Source: Mycolicibacterium sp. CH28 (GTDB lineage Bacteria; Actinomycetota; Actinomycetes; Mycobacteriales; Mycobacteriaceae). From it: 64,000 bases of DNA. Numbering within the stretch: the stretch's first letter is position 1; every line of letters begins with the position of its first letter. Both the position numbers and the translations under genes were made by a program. The notes beneath the pieces were generated by a model, which was not told where the DNA came from, did not search any database, and saw nothing but the letters and a program-made list of their open reading frames with translations. The stretch lies in assembly GCF_004745805.1 (NCBI RefSeq), contig NZ_SRLQ01000015.1, forward strand, positions 1 to 64,000. Direction: 5' to 3'. Shown here in pieces: positions 50,609-58,564 of the stretch.

Positions 50609-52027
50609 CTACCAGCTACTCGGCGCGTAGTCCTTCAGGAAGCAGCCGTGCAGATCCTCGCCGGCCTCGCCGCGCACGATCGGGTCGTACACCCGCGCGG
50701 CGCCGTCGACCAGATCCAGCGGGGCGTGGAAGCCCTCGTCGGCCAACCGCAGCTTGGTGGGATGCGGCCGCTCATCGGTGATCCAGCCGGTGTCCACGGC
50801 GGTCATCAGGATGCCATCGCTCTCCAGCATTTCGCCAGAACTGGTGCGGGTCAACATGTTCAGCGCGGCCTTGGCCATGTTGGTGTGTGGATGCCCTGGC
50901 CCCTTGTAGCGCCGGCCGAACTGCCCTTCCATCGCCGACACGTTCACCACGTACTTGCGCCGCGCCGGCGAGGCCGCCATGGCCGGGCGGAGCCGGCTCA
51001 CCAGAATGAAAGGCGCGGTCTGATTGCACAGCTGCACCTCGAGCAACTCCATCGCATCGACTTCGTGGACACGCTGCGTCCAGCTGTTCACCGCGCTGGT
51101 GTCGGGCAGCAGCCCCCCGGCGTCGATAGCCGTCCCGGCGGCGATCCGCTCCGGTGAGGCACTGCGGGCCTGCAGCGCCAGCTCGGTGACGGCGTGCGGG
51201 TCCGGATGCTCGCCGAGGCTGCCGGCCAACGCATGTGGATGCGCGTCGCTGACATGGTCAAAGGTGATGACGTCCACGAGTTCCGGCGGTGCCGCGCGCT
51301 CGGCTTCGACCAGGGCGCTGTACGAGCCCGGCGGCCGGCGGACCGTCTGCGCTGCGTTGTTGATCAGGATGTCCAGCGGTCCCCGGCCGGCGACCTCGTC
51401 GGCCAGCGCGACTACCTGGGCGGGGTCGCGCAGATCGATGCCAACGACGCTCAGCCGGTGTAGCCAGTCGGCGCTGTCGTCCATCGCTGCGAACCGGCGA
51501 ACCGCGTCGTTGGGGAATCGCGTGGTGATCGTGGTGTGCGCGCCGTCGCGCAGCAGCCGCAGCGCGATGTACATGCCAATCTTGGCGCGACCGCCGGTCA
51601 GCAACGCTGTGCGGCCGGTCAGGTCGGTACGGGCGTCGCGCTTGGCCCGGTTCAGCGCCGCGCAGTCCGGGCAGAGCTGGTGGTAGAAGGCGTCGACGAC
51701 GGTGTAGTGGTTCTTACAGATGTAGCAGGGTCGGGATCGGATCAGGGTGCCGGCACTGGCGCCGGCGGCCGTGGACACCAACGGCAGACCCTGGGTTTCG
51801 TCGTCGATCCGCCCGGGCGCTCCGGTGGCGGTGGCGGCGACGACGGTTCGGTCGGCGGCGGCCACGGCGTCCCGTCTGGCGTGCCGGCGGGCCAGTTTGA
51901 CCGACTTGAAGATGCCCGCGGTGGCGCGGCGGACCCGCACTGCGTCGGGGTGCTCGGATGGTAGGGACCGGACCTCTTGGAGCACCTGCAGACAGGTGGC
52001 GAGCTTGTCCGGGTCGATCTCAGTCAC
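50609..52027 (-). CDS. SDR-family protein with N-terminal zinc ribbon
   Basis: A 472-residue protein. Residues 1-95 form a helical N-terminal domain, about 100-125 a zinc ribbon (CYICKNHYT...LCPDC), and the rest a Rossmann SDR domain (TALLTGGRAKIG nucleotide motif, DILINNAAQ). The usual catalytic YxxxK reads TNMAK, so the Tyr is replaced by Thr; activity as a classical dehydrogenase is doubtful. Start GTG 52027 has -10 TACCCT six bases upstream, fitting a leaderless transcript. Confidence 0.82.
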   Translation of the reverse strand: MTEIDPDKLATCLQVLQEVRSLPSEHPDAVRVRRATAGIFKSVKLARRHARRDAVAAADRTVVAATATGAPGRIDDETQGLPLVSTAAGASAGTLIRSRPCYICKNHYTVVDAFYHQLCPDCAALNRAKRDARTDLTGRTALLTGGRAKIGMYIALRLLRDGAHTTITTRFPNDAVRRFAAMDDSADWLHRLSVVGIDLRDPAQVVALADEVAGRGPLDILINNAAQTVRRPPGSYSALVEAERAAPPELVDVITFDHVSDAHPHALAGSLGEHPDPHAVTELALQARSASPERIAAGTAIDAGGLLPDTSAVNSWTQRVHEVDAMELLEVQLCNQTAPFILVSRLRPAMAASPARRKYVVNVSAMEGQFGRRYKGPGHPHTNMAKAALNMLTRTSSGEMLESDGILMTAVDTGWITDERPHPTKLRLADEGFHAPLDLVDGAARVYDPIVRGEAGEDLHGCFLKDYAPSSW

Positions 52028-52033
52028 CGTCAA

Positions 52034-52039
52034 AGGGTA
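52034..52039 (-). promoter_or_regulatory. -10 box TACCCT of a leaderless promoter
   Basis: TACCCT on the minus strand is followed by six bases (TTGACG) and the GTG at 52027, the mycobacterial leaderless spacing. Confidence 0.5.
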
Positions 52040-52087
52040 CGGGCCGCTAGCCCCTGCTCCACACCGCACCGCAAGGTGGTCCCCTGC

Positions 52088-52177
52088 AGAAATCCGATCG
52101 GGTCGCCGCCGATGCGGGCGCGCACGGCCACCCCCAAGAAGCGGGCCGAGCTGTGGCCAAAGGTAGTCAAGGCCTAG
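52088..52177 (+). pseudogene. Fragment of a deazaflavin-dependent (DUF385) nitroreductase-type gene
   Basis: The plus strand reads MRARTATPKKRAELWPKV then VKA and a TAG at 52175. ARxATPEERAELWPKVV is a conserved C-terminal segment of the DUF385/Ddn family, which should continue with a YxGYxxYQ region; here the Tyr position is a stop and the rest is missing. Confidence 0.45.
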
Positions 52178-52268
52178 AAGGGCAACGACGTGATCGCCGC
52201 GGCGTCGGCGACCGTCGCTGAGCGAAACTCAAGCCCCTGCGGCAACCCAGACTCGTTCACAGCACCGA

Positions 52269-53354
52269 CTATCCCCCACCGACATACGGAGGTTCCACGA
52301 CGACGGCGCCGCCACCACCGACCCGCTTGGCCCGGTACATCGCCTCGTCGGCGCGGTGCAGGATCGGCTCCAAATCCAGGTCGGCGGTCTCCACCCGCTC
52401 CCAGGTGACACCCACGCTGGACCGCAACCTGGAGCCGTGCGCATCGCGTAGCTTCAGGCCGCGCACCCGGTCGATGAACCGGTCGAGTTCGGTTGCGGTG
52501 GACAGCCCGGCGATAAGCACGAATTCGTCACCCCCAACTCGCGCGGCAATGTCACCGGCCCGCACGGTGGTGGCCAGCTGGCGGGCAACCGCACGCAGGG
52601 TGGCATCCCCGGTGCCGTGCCCATGATTGTCGTTGAGCTGCTTGAACCCGTCGAGGTCGATGAGTACGACCGCCAGCACCGCACCCGGTGGGCACCGGGT
52701 CAGGGTCATCTGGGTTTCACCGTAAAGCCCGCGCCGGTTCAGCAGGCCGGTCAGCGGATCGCGATTGGCCGCATCGGCCGTCGCGCTCAAACCACGGCGG
52801 GTGCCCTCGATGGCCACGGCGGCGACCGCCGGCATGACGACCACTGTCGTGAGCGCAGGCAGGAAATACAGCGACAACTCGGACAGACTGACACCGTTGT
52901 AGTGGACACCGGCCCAGGTGAACACAGCGATCGTCGCGGTGGCGTAGGCGCAATGCACGAAGAGCACCCGGTACCCGAGCAGCACCGCCGCGAACACCCC
53001 GAGCAGGCACATATAGACCGTGCCCGCCAGACGAGCCTGGGGCACAGCGAGCACCGCAGCCGACGCCGCCAGCGCGACATCACCCCACACCACGAACCCG
53101 ATCGCCACTCGGTACTCCGGCCACGGCCTCACCAACCACCCGATGCCGATCCCGATCGCCGACACCAGAAGTACGAGATGAACGGCTCGCGGTCCCCAGC
53201 CGTGCGGCCCTAGCGGCTGCACGCTGTGGAACTGCTCCACGGCACTGAGCAACCCCAGGCTGATGCAGGCGACTCCGATGAAGATCCGGATGGCGCCCTG
53301 GTAGCCGGTCGCGCGCAGCACTGTCGTCGATATGGCGAACTCTCGTTCACCCAT
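52269..53354 (-). CDS. Membrane GGDEF diguanylate cyclase
   Basis: A 361-residue protein with about six N-terminal membrane helices (residues 20-185) and a C-terminal GGDEF domain: DPLTGLLNRRGL, active-site GGDEF at residues 274-278, and an RAGD allosteric I-site five residues before it. All key residues are intact, so it should make c-di-GMP with product inhibition. No EAL domain. Confidence 0.9.
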   Translation of the reverse strand: MGEREFAISTTVLRATGYQGAIRIFIGVACISLGLLSAVEQFHSVQPLGPHGWGPRAVHLVLLVSAIGIGIGWLVRPWPEYRVAIGFVVWGDVALAASAAVLAVPQARLAGTVYMCLLGVFAAVLLGYRVLFVHCAYATATIAVFTWAGVHYNGVSLSELSLYFLPALTTVVVMPAVAAVAIEGTRRGLSATADAANRDPLTGLLNRRGLYGETQMTLTRCPPGAVLAVVLIDLDGFKQLNDNHGHGTGDATLRAVARQLATTVRAGDIAARVGGDEFVLIAGLSTATELDRFIDRVRGLKLRDAHGSRLRSSVGVTWERVETADLDLEPILHRADEAMYRAKRVGGGGAVVVEPPYVGGG

Positions 53355-53437
53355 GCGATAGCCCTCGCGTCGTGGCCGATAGATGTGTGGCGCCCGATGC
53401 TATCGGGCGGGACTGACTCTGACCAGACCGGGGCGAG

Positions 53438-54805
53438 TCAGGAAATCCCCTCGGCCGCCGTGTAGGCCCGCCAGCCCCCGTGCCGGCTGATCTCGTGCTG
53501 GCCCTCGACGAGGGCGGGCTCACCGATCACCCCGAGTACCGTCGACCCGTCGTCGAGGCGAACCTTGCCGATCGAGAGCCCCGGCGGCTCATTGAGCAGG
53601 ATCCCGGCCAGCCCAGCCGCGGGTACCGACCACACCTCCACGGCCACCCCGACGCCCGACCCGTCGGTCATCCGGATCATCGCGGGATGATCGTCGTTGA
53701 TCGTCCACAGCCGGTACACCGGTTCGGTGACGGCCTCGCGGACGAACGTGGCACCGGCCGCGGCCATGTTCGGCGATAGTTTCAGCCCCCGCATGAGGGT
53801 GCCGTTGACTGCCAACAGCACAGCGCTGCCGTCGTTCCGGCCGGCGGGCGGCACGGCTCCGGGGTCGCCGACGATCCGAGTCCCCGAGGTGCCGGCGAGG
53901 ATGGCGGGGATCTCCTCGGCGGCGCCGATCACGCCGACCGAACCGGGGGTGGTGGCCACGAAGTCGGCGACGGCCTGAACTTTGGGTTCCATCGAGCCCT
54001 TACCGAACTGGCCGGCCGCGATGTAGTCGCGCGCCTGGTCGACGGTGATGGTGTCCAGCCACGTCTCGGTGGGTGTGCCAAAGCCGATAGCGACCCGCGA
54101 CACCCCGGTCGGGATCATCAGCAGGTCCGCACCCAACTCGTGGGCCAACAGGCTCGAGGCAATGTCCTTGTCCACCACGGCTTCCACCCCGACGACCGCG
54201 CCGTCCGGCTCGACGGCCACCGGGATGCCACCGCCACCGACCGCGACGACGATGGCGCCGTCGTCGAGCAACCGGCGGATCACGTCGGTCTCGAGGATCG
54301 CCGTCGGTCGCGGAGATGCCACGGTGCGCCGCCATCCGCGACCGGCGTCCTCGGCGATGGTCCAGCCCAGGGCTGCCGCCATTGCTCTGGCCCGGTCCTC
54401 CTCGAGGAAGGCGCCGACGGGTTTGGTGGGGTTGTCGAAGGCCGGATCGTCGAGACTGACCACCGAATGGGTGACCACCGCCACCACCGGCCGGGACAGC
54501 CCGCGCCGGGACAGTTCGTTGCGCAGCGCTTTGACGAACATGTAGCCGATCGCGCCCTGGGTGTCGGCGACGGCATAGTCGACCGGCACCGGATCAACCT
54601 CGCCCTCGGCCAGTTCGGAGCGCCGCAGGATGAACCCCACCTGCGGCCCGTTGCCATGGGAGACAACGAGTTTGAATCCCTCCTCGACCATGTCGATCAA
54701 GGGTGGGACCGTTGCAGTGACGGTCTCGTACTGCTGCGGGATGGAGTCGTGCTCGGCGTCGGTGACCAGGGCGTTGCCGCCGAACGCGACGATCGCGATG
54801 CTCAT
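53438..54805 (-). CDS. Carbamate kinase fused to an allophanate-hydrolase C-terminal domain
   Basis: A 455-residue fusion. Residues 1-315 are a carbamate kinase (FGGNAL, VVSHGNGPQVG, VAVGGGGIPV, DKDIASSLLA, FGKGSMEPKV), which makes ATP from carbamoyl phosphate and ADP. Residues 325-455 match the C-terminal domain of allophanate hydrolase (NGTLMRGLKL, VEVWSVPAAGL, LGVIGEPALV, GGWRAYTAAE). Its ATG overlaps the DUF1116 stop (ATGA). The appended domain suggests allophanate or a similar ureido acid is handled by this operon. Confidence 0.88.
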   Translation of the reverse strand: MSIAIVAFGGNALVTDAEHDSIPQQYETVTATVPPLIDMVEEGFKLVVSHGNGPQVGFILRRSELAEGEVDPVPVDYAVADTQGAIGYMFVKALRNELSRRGLSRPVVAVVTHSVVSLDDPAFDNPTKPVGAFLEEDRARAMAAALGWTIAEDAGRGWRRTVASPRPTAILETDVIRRLLDDGAIVVAVGGGGIPVAVEPDGAVVGVEAVVDKDIASSLLAHELGADLLMIPTGVSRVAIGFGTPTETWLDTITVDQARDYIAAGQFGKGSMEPKVQAVADFVATTPGSVGVIGAAEEIPAILAGTSGTRIVGDPGAVPPAGRNDGSAVLLAVNGTLMRGLKLSPNMAAAGATFVREAVTEPVYRLWTINDDHPAMIRMTDGSGVGVAVEVWSVPAAGLAGILLNEPPGLSIGKVRLDDGSTVLGVIGEPALVEGQHEISRHGGWRAYTAAEGIS

Positions 54806-56220
54806 TTCTCGGCTTCCAGGGCAGGCGCCAGCGAGGCCAGCGCGTCAGTGAAACACTCCATGGGCGCGGTGGTGATACCGGCCCCGATCTGGCCGACACC
54901 GGCGAGGCGGTGCGCGATTCCGGTGTTGATGATGGGCAGCACGCCGGAGTCGACCACCAGGCGTGCGTCGATGCCGGCGGGGGTGCCGCCGAAGTTCAGC
55001 GGGGGCAGGGTGAACGCCGGATTGCTGCCCAGCGTGATGGACAGCATCCGGCGACTGTTGGCGGTCGCGTCAGCCGGTGTGCCACCGACGAACTGGACGA
55101 TGGCCGGTGAGGCGGCCATGGCGAACCCGCCGAGCCCGTTGGTCTCGGTGATCGCCGAGTCGCCGAGGTCGGCGGCAGCGTCGTCGACGGTGTAACCCGG
55201 GAAGTACAGGCCGTCGACCGGGTTGGCCGGGGCCTGGAACCACCGGTCACCGGTTCCGCTGAGCTTGATGCCGAAGTTGACGCCGTTGCGGGCCATCACC
55301 GTGACCATGCTGCTGCCCGGCACGCCTGCGGCGGCGTCGGTCATCGACTTGCAGGCCGCCATCGAGATATTCAGGAAGAAATGGTCGTTGCCGGCGACGA
55401 ACTCCAACGCCCGCCGGACCGCATCTGAGGGCACCCCGCACTCCAGCAGCGACAGCGTCAGCCGCTTGAACAGCAGCGCCGAGGCGGCGGCGTTGCGGTT
55501 GTGCAGTTCGTCGCCCATGTGCAACGCCTGGGCCATCAGTGGTTTGAGGTCCGGGTCGGTCAGCCCGCGCACCCCCGCCTGCATGGTGGCGAAGAAGTCG
55601 CTGCCCAGCCACCGCAACCGGTCCAACACCTCGGGTGAGTTGGCGCCGAACCGCAGCACCTTGCCCAGCCCTTCGTTGAGGTTGCAGAACGCCCGGTTTC
55701 CCGCGGCGGTGTTCTCCACCACCCACACCGGCATCGACGGGCTGATGATGCCCGCCATCGGTCCGACCGCACCGTGCTCGTGGCACGGTGCCAGTGCCAC
55801 GGAACCACTTTCGACGAGCTTCTCGGCGGACTCGAGATCCTCGGCCCACCCCTCGTAGAGAATCGCGCCGGCGATGGCGCCGCGCTGAGGTCCGCACATG
55901 TCGGGCCAGGCGATCGGCGGGCCGGAATGCAGGATCCGCCGCTCCCCCGGACCCAACCCAGGCATCGCCTCCCCAGCGCGAACCAGGTCGACAAGCCGCG
56001 GCTGGGCGGCCAGATAGCGTTCATAGGCGGTGCGGTTGGCCGCCTCGATGCGGGGGTCGCCGACGAGGGTGGCCAGTGTCCATCCCAGGGCCGCGTCGGC
56101 CCCCGCGGGCGGCGCCCAGGTGAGGTTGGTGACCTGCCCGCCGGCGGCGGTGATGTTGGTGGCGAATCCCTGCAGTCCGACGTTGACGACCTTGAGGTCT
56201 TGGTCGAAGAGCTTCTTCAC
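54802..56220 (-). CDS. DUF1116 protein, AllG/YlbE-like carbamoyltransferase subunit
   Basis: A 472-residue DUF1116 protein. Blocks NVGLQGFATNI, APCHEHGAVGPMAGIISPSMP, MGDELHNRNAAASALL, RNGVNFGIKLSG and ETNGLGGFAMAASPAIVQF are family features. In E. coli the DUF1116 protein YlbE (AllG) works with FdrA (AllF) and YlbF (AllH) as an oxamate carbamoyltransferase. GTG 56220 overlaps the fdrA stop (GTGA). No AllH/DUF2877 partner is seen in the window. Confidence 0.87.
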   Translation of the reverse strand: MKKLFDQDLKVVNVGLQGFATNITAAGGQVTNLTWAPPAGADAALGWTLATLVGDPRIEAANRTAYERYLAAQPRLVDLVRAGEAMPGLGPGERRILHSGPPIAWPDMCGPQRGAIAGAILYEGWAEDLESAEKLVESGSVALAPCHEHGAVGPMAGIISPSMPVWVVENTAAGNRAFCNLNEGLGKVLRFGANSPEVLDRLRWLGSDFFATMQAGVRGLTDPDLKPLMAQALHMGDELHNRNAAASALLFKRLTLSLLECGVPSDAVRRALEFVAGNDHFFLNISMAACKSMTDAAAGVPGSSMVTVMARNGVNFGIKLSGTGDRWFQAPANPVDGLYFPGYTVDDAAADLGDSAITETNGLGGFAMAASPAIVQFVGGTPADATANSRRMLSITLGSNPAFTLPPLNFGGTPAGIDARLVVDSGVLPIINTGIAHRLAGVGQIGAGITTAPMECFTDALASLAPALEAEK

Positions 56221-57779
56221 TGCCCGCCCCCGCTGCGTTCGGTGATCACGGCGGCCGACCAGACGGCGGCTTCGGCATTGCTCGACGCGACCAGGACCCC
56301 GGCCGCTTCCAGCCCGGCGACGACACCGGCGCGGTCCTGCGGATCCAGGTCGGTGCCACACACGTAACCGATGAACGCCACGGTCCGGCCCTCGGCACGG
56401 GCCGTTTCCGCGGATTCCGCGATGACCGAGATCAGTTCGGCCGTCGGGTCGTTGGCCGAGCCGTAACCCAGCACCACGTCGAACAACACCACGGCGGTGG
56501 TCGGGTCGACGGCTTCGTCGCGGATGCGGGCGTCCTTACCTGACGGGTCGATCATCGGATGTGGCTTGCCCTGGGTGAATTCGTCGTCACCCATGTCGAC
56601 GATGGTGTTCTCCAGGCTGGTCCTGATATCGGCGAGTGCGGTGTTGCCGCGCACCGGGGTGTTCGAGTGGGCGGGGATGCCGCGGGAGCGGTGCACCAAC
56701 TGCGCCTCGTAACAGAACGTCCCGCCCGAGAAGATACCGCGGACGTAGCGCTGGCTCGGCGCCATCGCGCGCGCGAGAGCGTTTAGCGTGGACTGCATTT
56801 CGGGTGCGACAGCGATCTCGCCAGAGCTCGGTTGTTCCCCGCTGGCCAGCGCGACGGCCATGTCGGCCGCCTGGGCCAGGTAGGCGGCGCCGTATACGCC
56901 GTTGCCGGTGATCGACGCCGGGTCGGCTCCCAGGAAGATGACCACCACCGGCTTCGCGCTGCCCCGCGCGGCGGCAAGCACTTTCGCCGCGACCGCCTCC
57001 GACGGCGGCTTGGACACCAGCACAATAACTTTCGTCGCCGGATCGCCGTCGAGAGCGGCCAGCCCGTGCAGCATCGAGATGCCGCCGATAGCGTCGGCCA
57101 GGTCGTGGCCGCCGGTACCCAGCGCCTGCGACACCCCGGATCCGTTCTGGTGGATCCGGACGGTCACCTCTTGGGTGCCGGTGCCGGATGCCCCGACCAC
57201 GCCGATCGGGCCGCGCCGCACGACGTTGGCGAAACCCAGCGGGATGCCATTGACGATCGAGGTGCCACAGTCCGGGCCCATCACCATCAGGTCGGCGTCG
57301 CGGGCATACTCCTTGAGCGCCAATTCCGCTGCGGGACTGACATTGTCGCTGAACACCATGACGTCCAGCCCCAACCGCAGGGCCTTCATCGCCTCGGCAG
57401 CGGCATAGTCGCCGGGCACCGAGACCAGTGCCAGGTTCAGCGCCGGATCCTTGGCAACCGCCATCTGGATGCTGGTGGTCGGGGCGACAGCGCCGGTCTG
57501 CTCACCGCCGTCACCGGGTGCGGACGAGAGCAGCTTGTCGGCCAGTGCCAGGGCCTCGTCGCAGGCCTGCTCGCTACCGGCGACCGCGACGACCAGATCG
57601 TTGGGGCGGACCTCGAAGCTGCCGAGGCCGGCCTGGGCCAGGTTGTCGACGTTGGTGGCCGAGGCCATCACCACCGAGGCGGCCTCGATACCGGGTACCG
57701 AGGTCACCTGGGCCGACACCGTCATCAAGGACACCGAGTCCTTGTAGAGGTTGGGGTAACAGCGCGAGCTGGTGCTCAT
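56217..57779 (-). CDS. FdrA/AllF-like carbamoyltransferase subunit
   Basis: A 520-residue FdrA-family protein related to succinyl-CoA synthetase alpha subunits. Two Rossmann-type halves: MVMGPDCGTSIVNGIPLGFANVV and GVVGASGTGTQEVTVRIHQ in the first, with IFSGGTFCYEAQLV and VLFDVVLGYGSANDPTAEL in the second. Partner of DUF1116 in phosphorolytic carbamoyl transfer in E. coli. It follows the cysteine hydrolase by three bases, as the second gene of the coupled operon. Confidence 0.87.
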   Translation of the reverse strand: MSTSSRCYPNLYKDSVSLMTVSAQVTSVPGIEAASVVMASATNVDNLAQAGLGSFEVRPNDLVVAVAGSEQACDEALALADKLLSSAPGDGGEQTGAVAPTTSIQMAVAKDPALNLALVSVPGDYAAAEAMKALRLGLDVMVFSDNVSPAAELALKEYARDADLMVMGPDCGTSIVNGIPLGFANVVRRGPIGVVGASGTGTQEVTVRIHQNGSGVSQALGTGGHDLADAIGGISMLHGLAALDGDPATKVIVLVSKPPSEAVAAKVLAAARGSAKPVVVIFLGADPASITGNGVYGAAYLAQAADMAVALASGEQPSSGEIAVAPEMQSTLNALARAMAPSQRYVRGIFSGGTFCYEAQLVHRSRGIPAHSNTPVRGNTALADIRTSLENTIVDMGDDEFTQGKPHPMIDPSGKDARIRDEAVDPTTAVVLFDVVLGYGSANDPTAELISVIAESAETARAEGRTVAFIGYVCGTDLDPQDRAGVVAGLEAAGVLVASSNAEAAVWSAAVITERSGGGQ

Positions 57780-57782
57780 CGG

Positions 57783-58442
57783 TCAGGACGTCGCGGCCAG
57801 GAAGCGATCGGAGTCCGAGACCCAGCCGAAGATGGCGCCCTGGGCCTTGATCATCTCCAGGGCCACCCGCTGGAACTCCGGGAAGTACGAGGCCACACCG
57901 TCGGACAGGACCACACATTCGAAGCCGCGGTCGTTGGCCTCACGCACGGTGGTGTGCACGCAGACCTCGGTGGTCACCCCGCACACCAGCAGGGTTTTGA
58001 TCCCACGGTCGGACAGGATCTGGGCCAGGTCGGTGGCGTGGAAGCTGCCCTTGCCGGGTTTGTCGATCACCGGTTCACCGTCGATGGGATATAGCTGCTC
58101 GATGATGTCGTGGCCCTGCTCGCCGCGGACCAGGATGCGACCCATCGGGCCGGGCTCGCCGATGAAGGTCTTACCGCCGCGGTGCAGCTTCGCCGGCGGG
58201 CAGTCGGTCAGGTCAGGGCGGTGCCCTTCGCGGGTGTGGATCACCAACATCCCGATCTCGCGGGCCCGCGTCAGCACCCGCTCGATCGGTCCGACGGCGG
58301 CCAGCAACAACGAGGTGTCGTTGCCCAGCGCCTCACCGAACCCGCCCGGTAGGACGAAATCGCGTTGCATGTCAATGATGACCAGCGCCGTGCTCGCGAC
58401 ATCGAAGTCCAGCGAAAAGGGTTCTGCATCGATCGTCGGCAT
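57783..58442 (-). CDS. Isochorismatase-fold cysteine hydrolase, biuret-amidohydrolase-like
   Basis: A 219-residue hydrolase of the BiuH type. Catalytic triad candidates are D24 (IIDMQRDF), K131 (DKPGKGSF) and C161 (VTTEVCVHTT). IHTREGHRPDL, EPGPMGRIL, YPIDGEPVIDKPGKGSF and REANDRGFEC closely follow, from memory, biuret hydrolase of Rhizobium, which cleaves biuret to allophanate and ammonium. ATG 58442 is preferred over TTG 58460. First gene of the four-gene operon. Confidence 0.86.
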   Translation of the reverse strand: MPTIDAEPFSLDFDVASTALVIIDMQRDFVLPGGFGEALGNDTSLLLAAVGPIERVLTRAREIGMLVIHTREGHRPDLTDCPPAKLHRGGKTFIGEPGPMGRILVRGEQGHDIIEQLYPIDGEPVIDKPGKGSFHATDLAQILSDRGIKTLLVCGVTTEVCVHTTVREANDRGFECVVLSDGVASYFPEFQRVALEMIKAQGAIFGWVSDSDRFLAATS

Positions 58443-58564
58443 CTGATGATTGAAACCCAACTGGCGAATATTCGCGCGCCGCGCGGGCGTGGCAACACCG
58501 CGGCGGCACCCGCAACGTCAAGAATGGGTAACGAGTTTCTGCCCACCACGAAAGAAACGAGATC

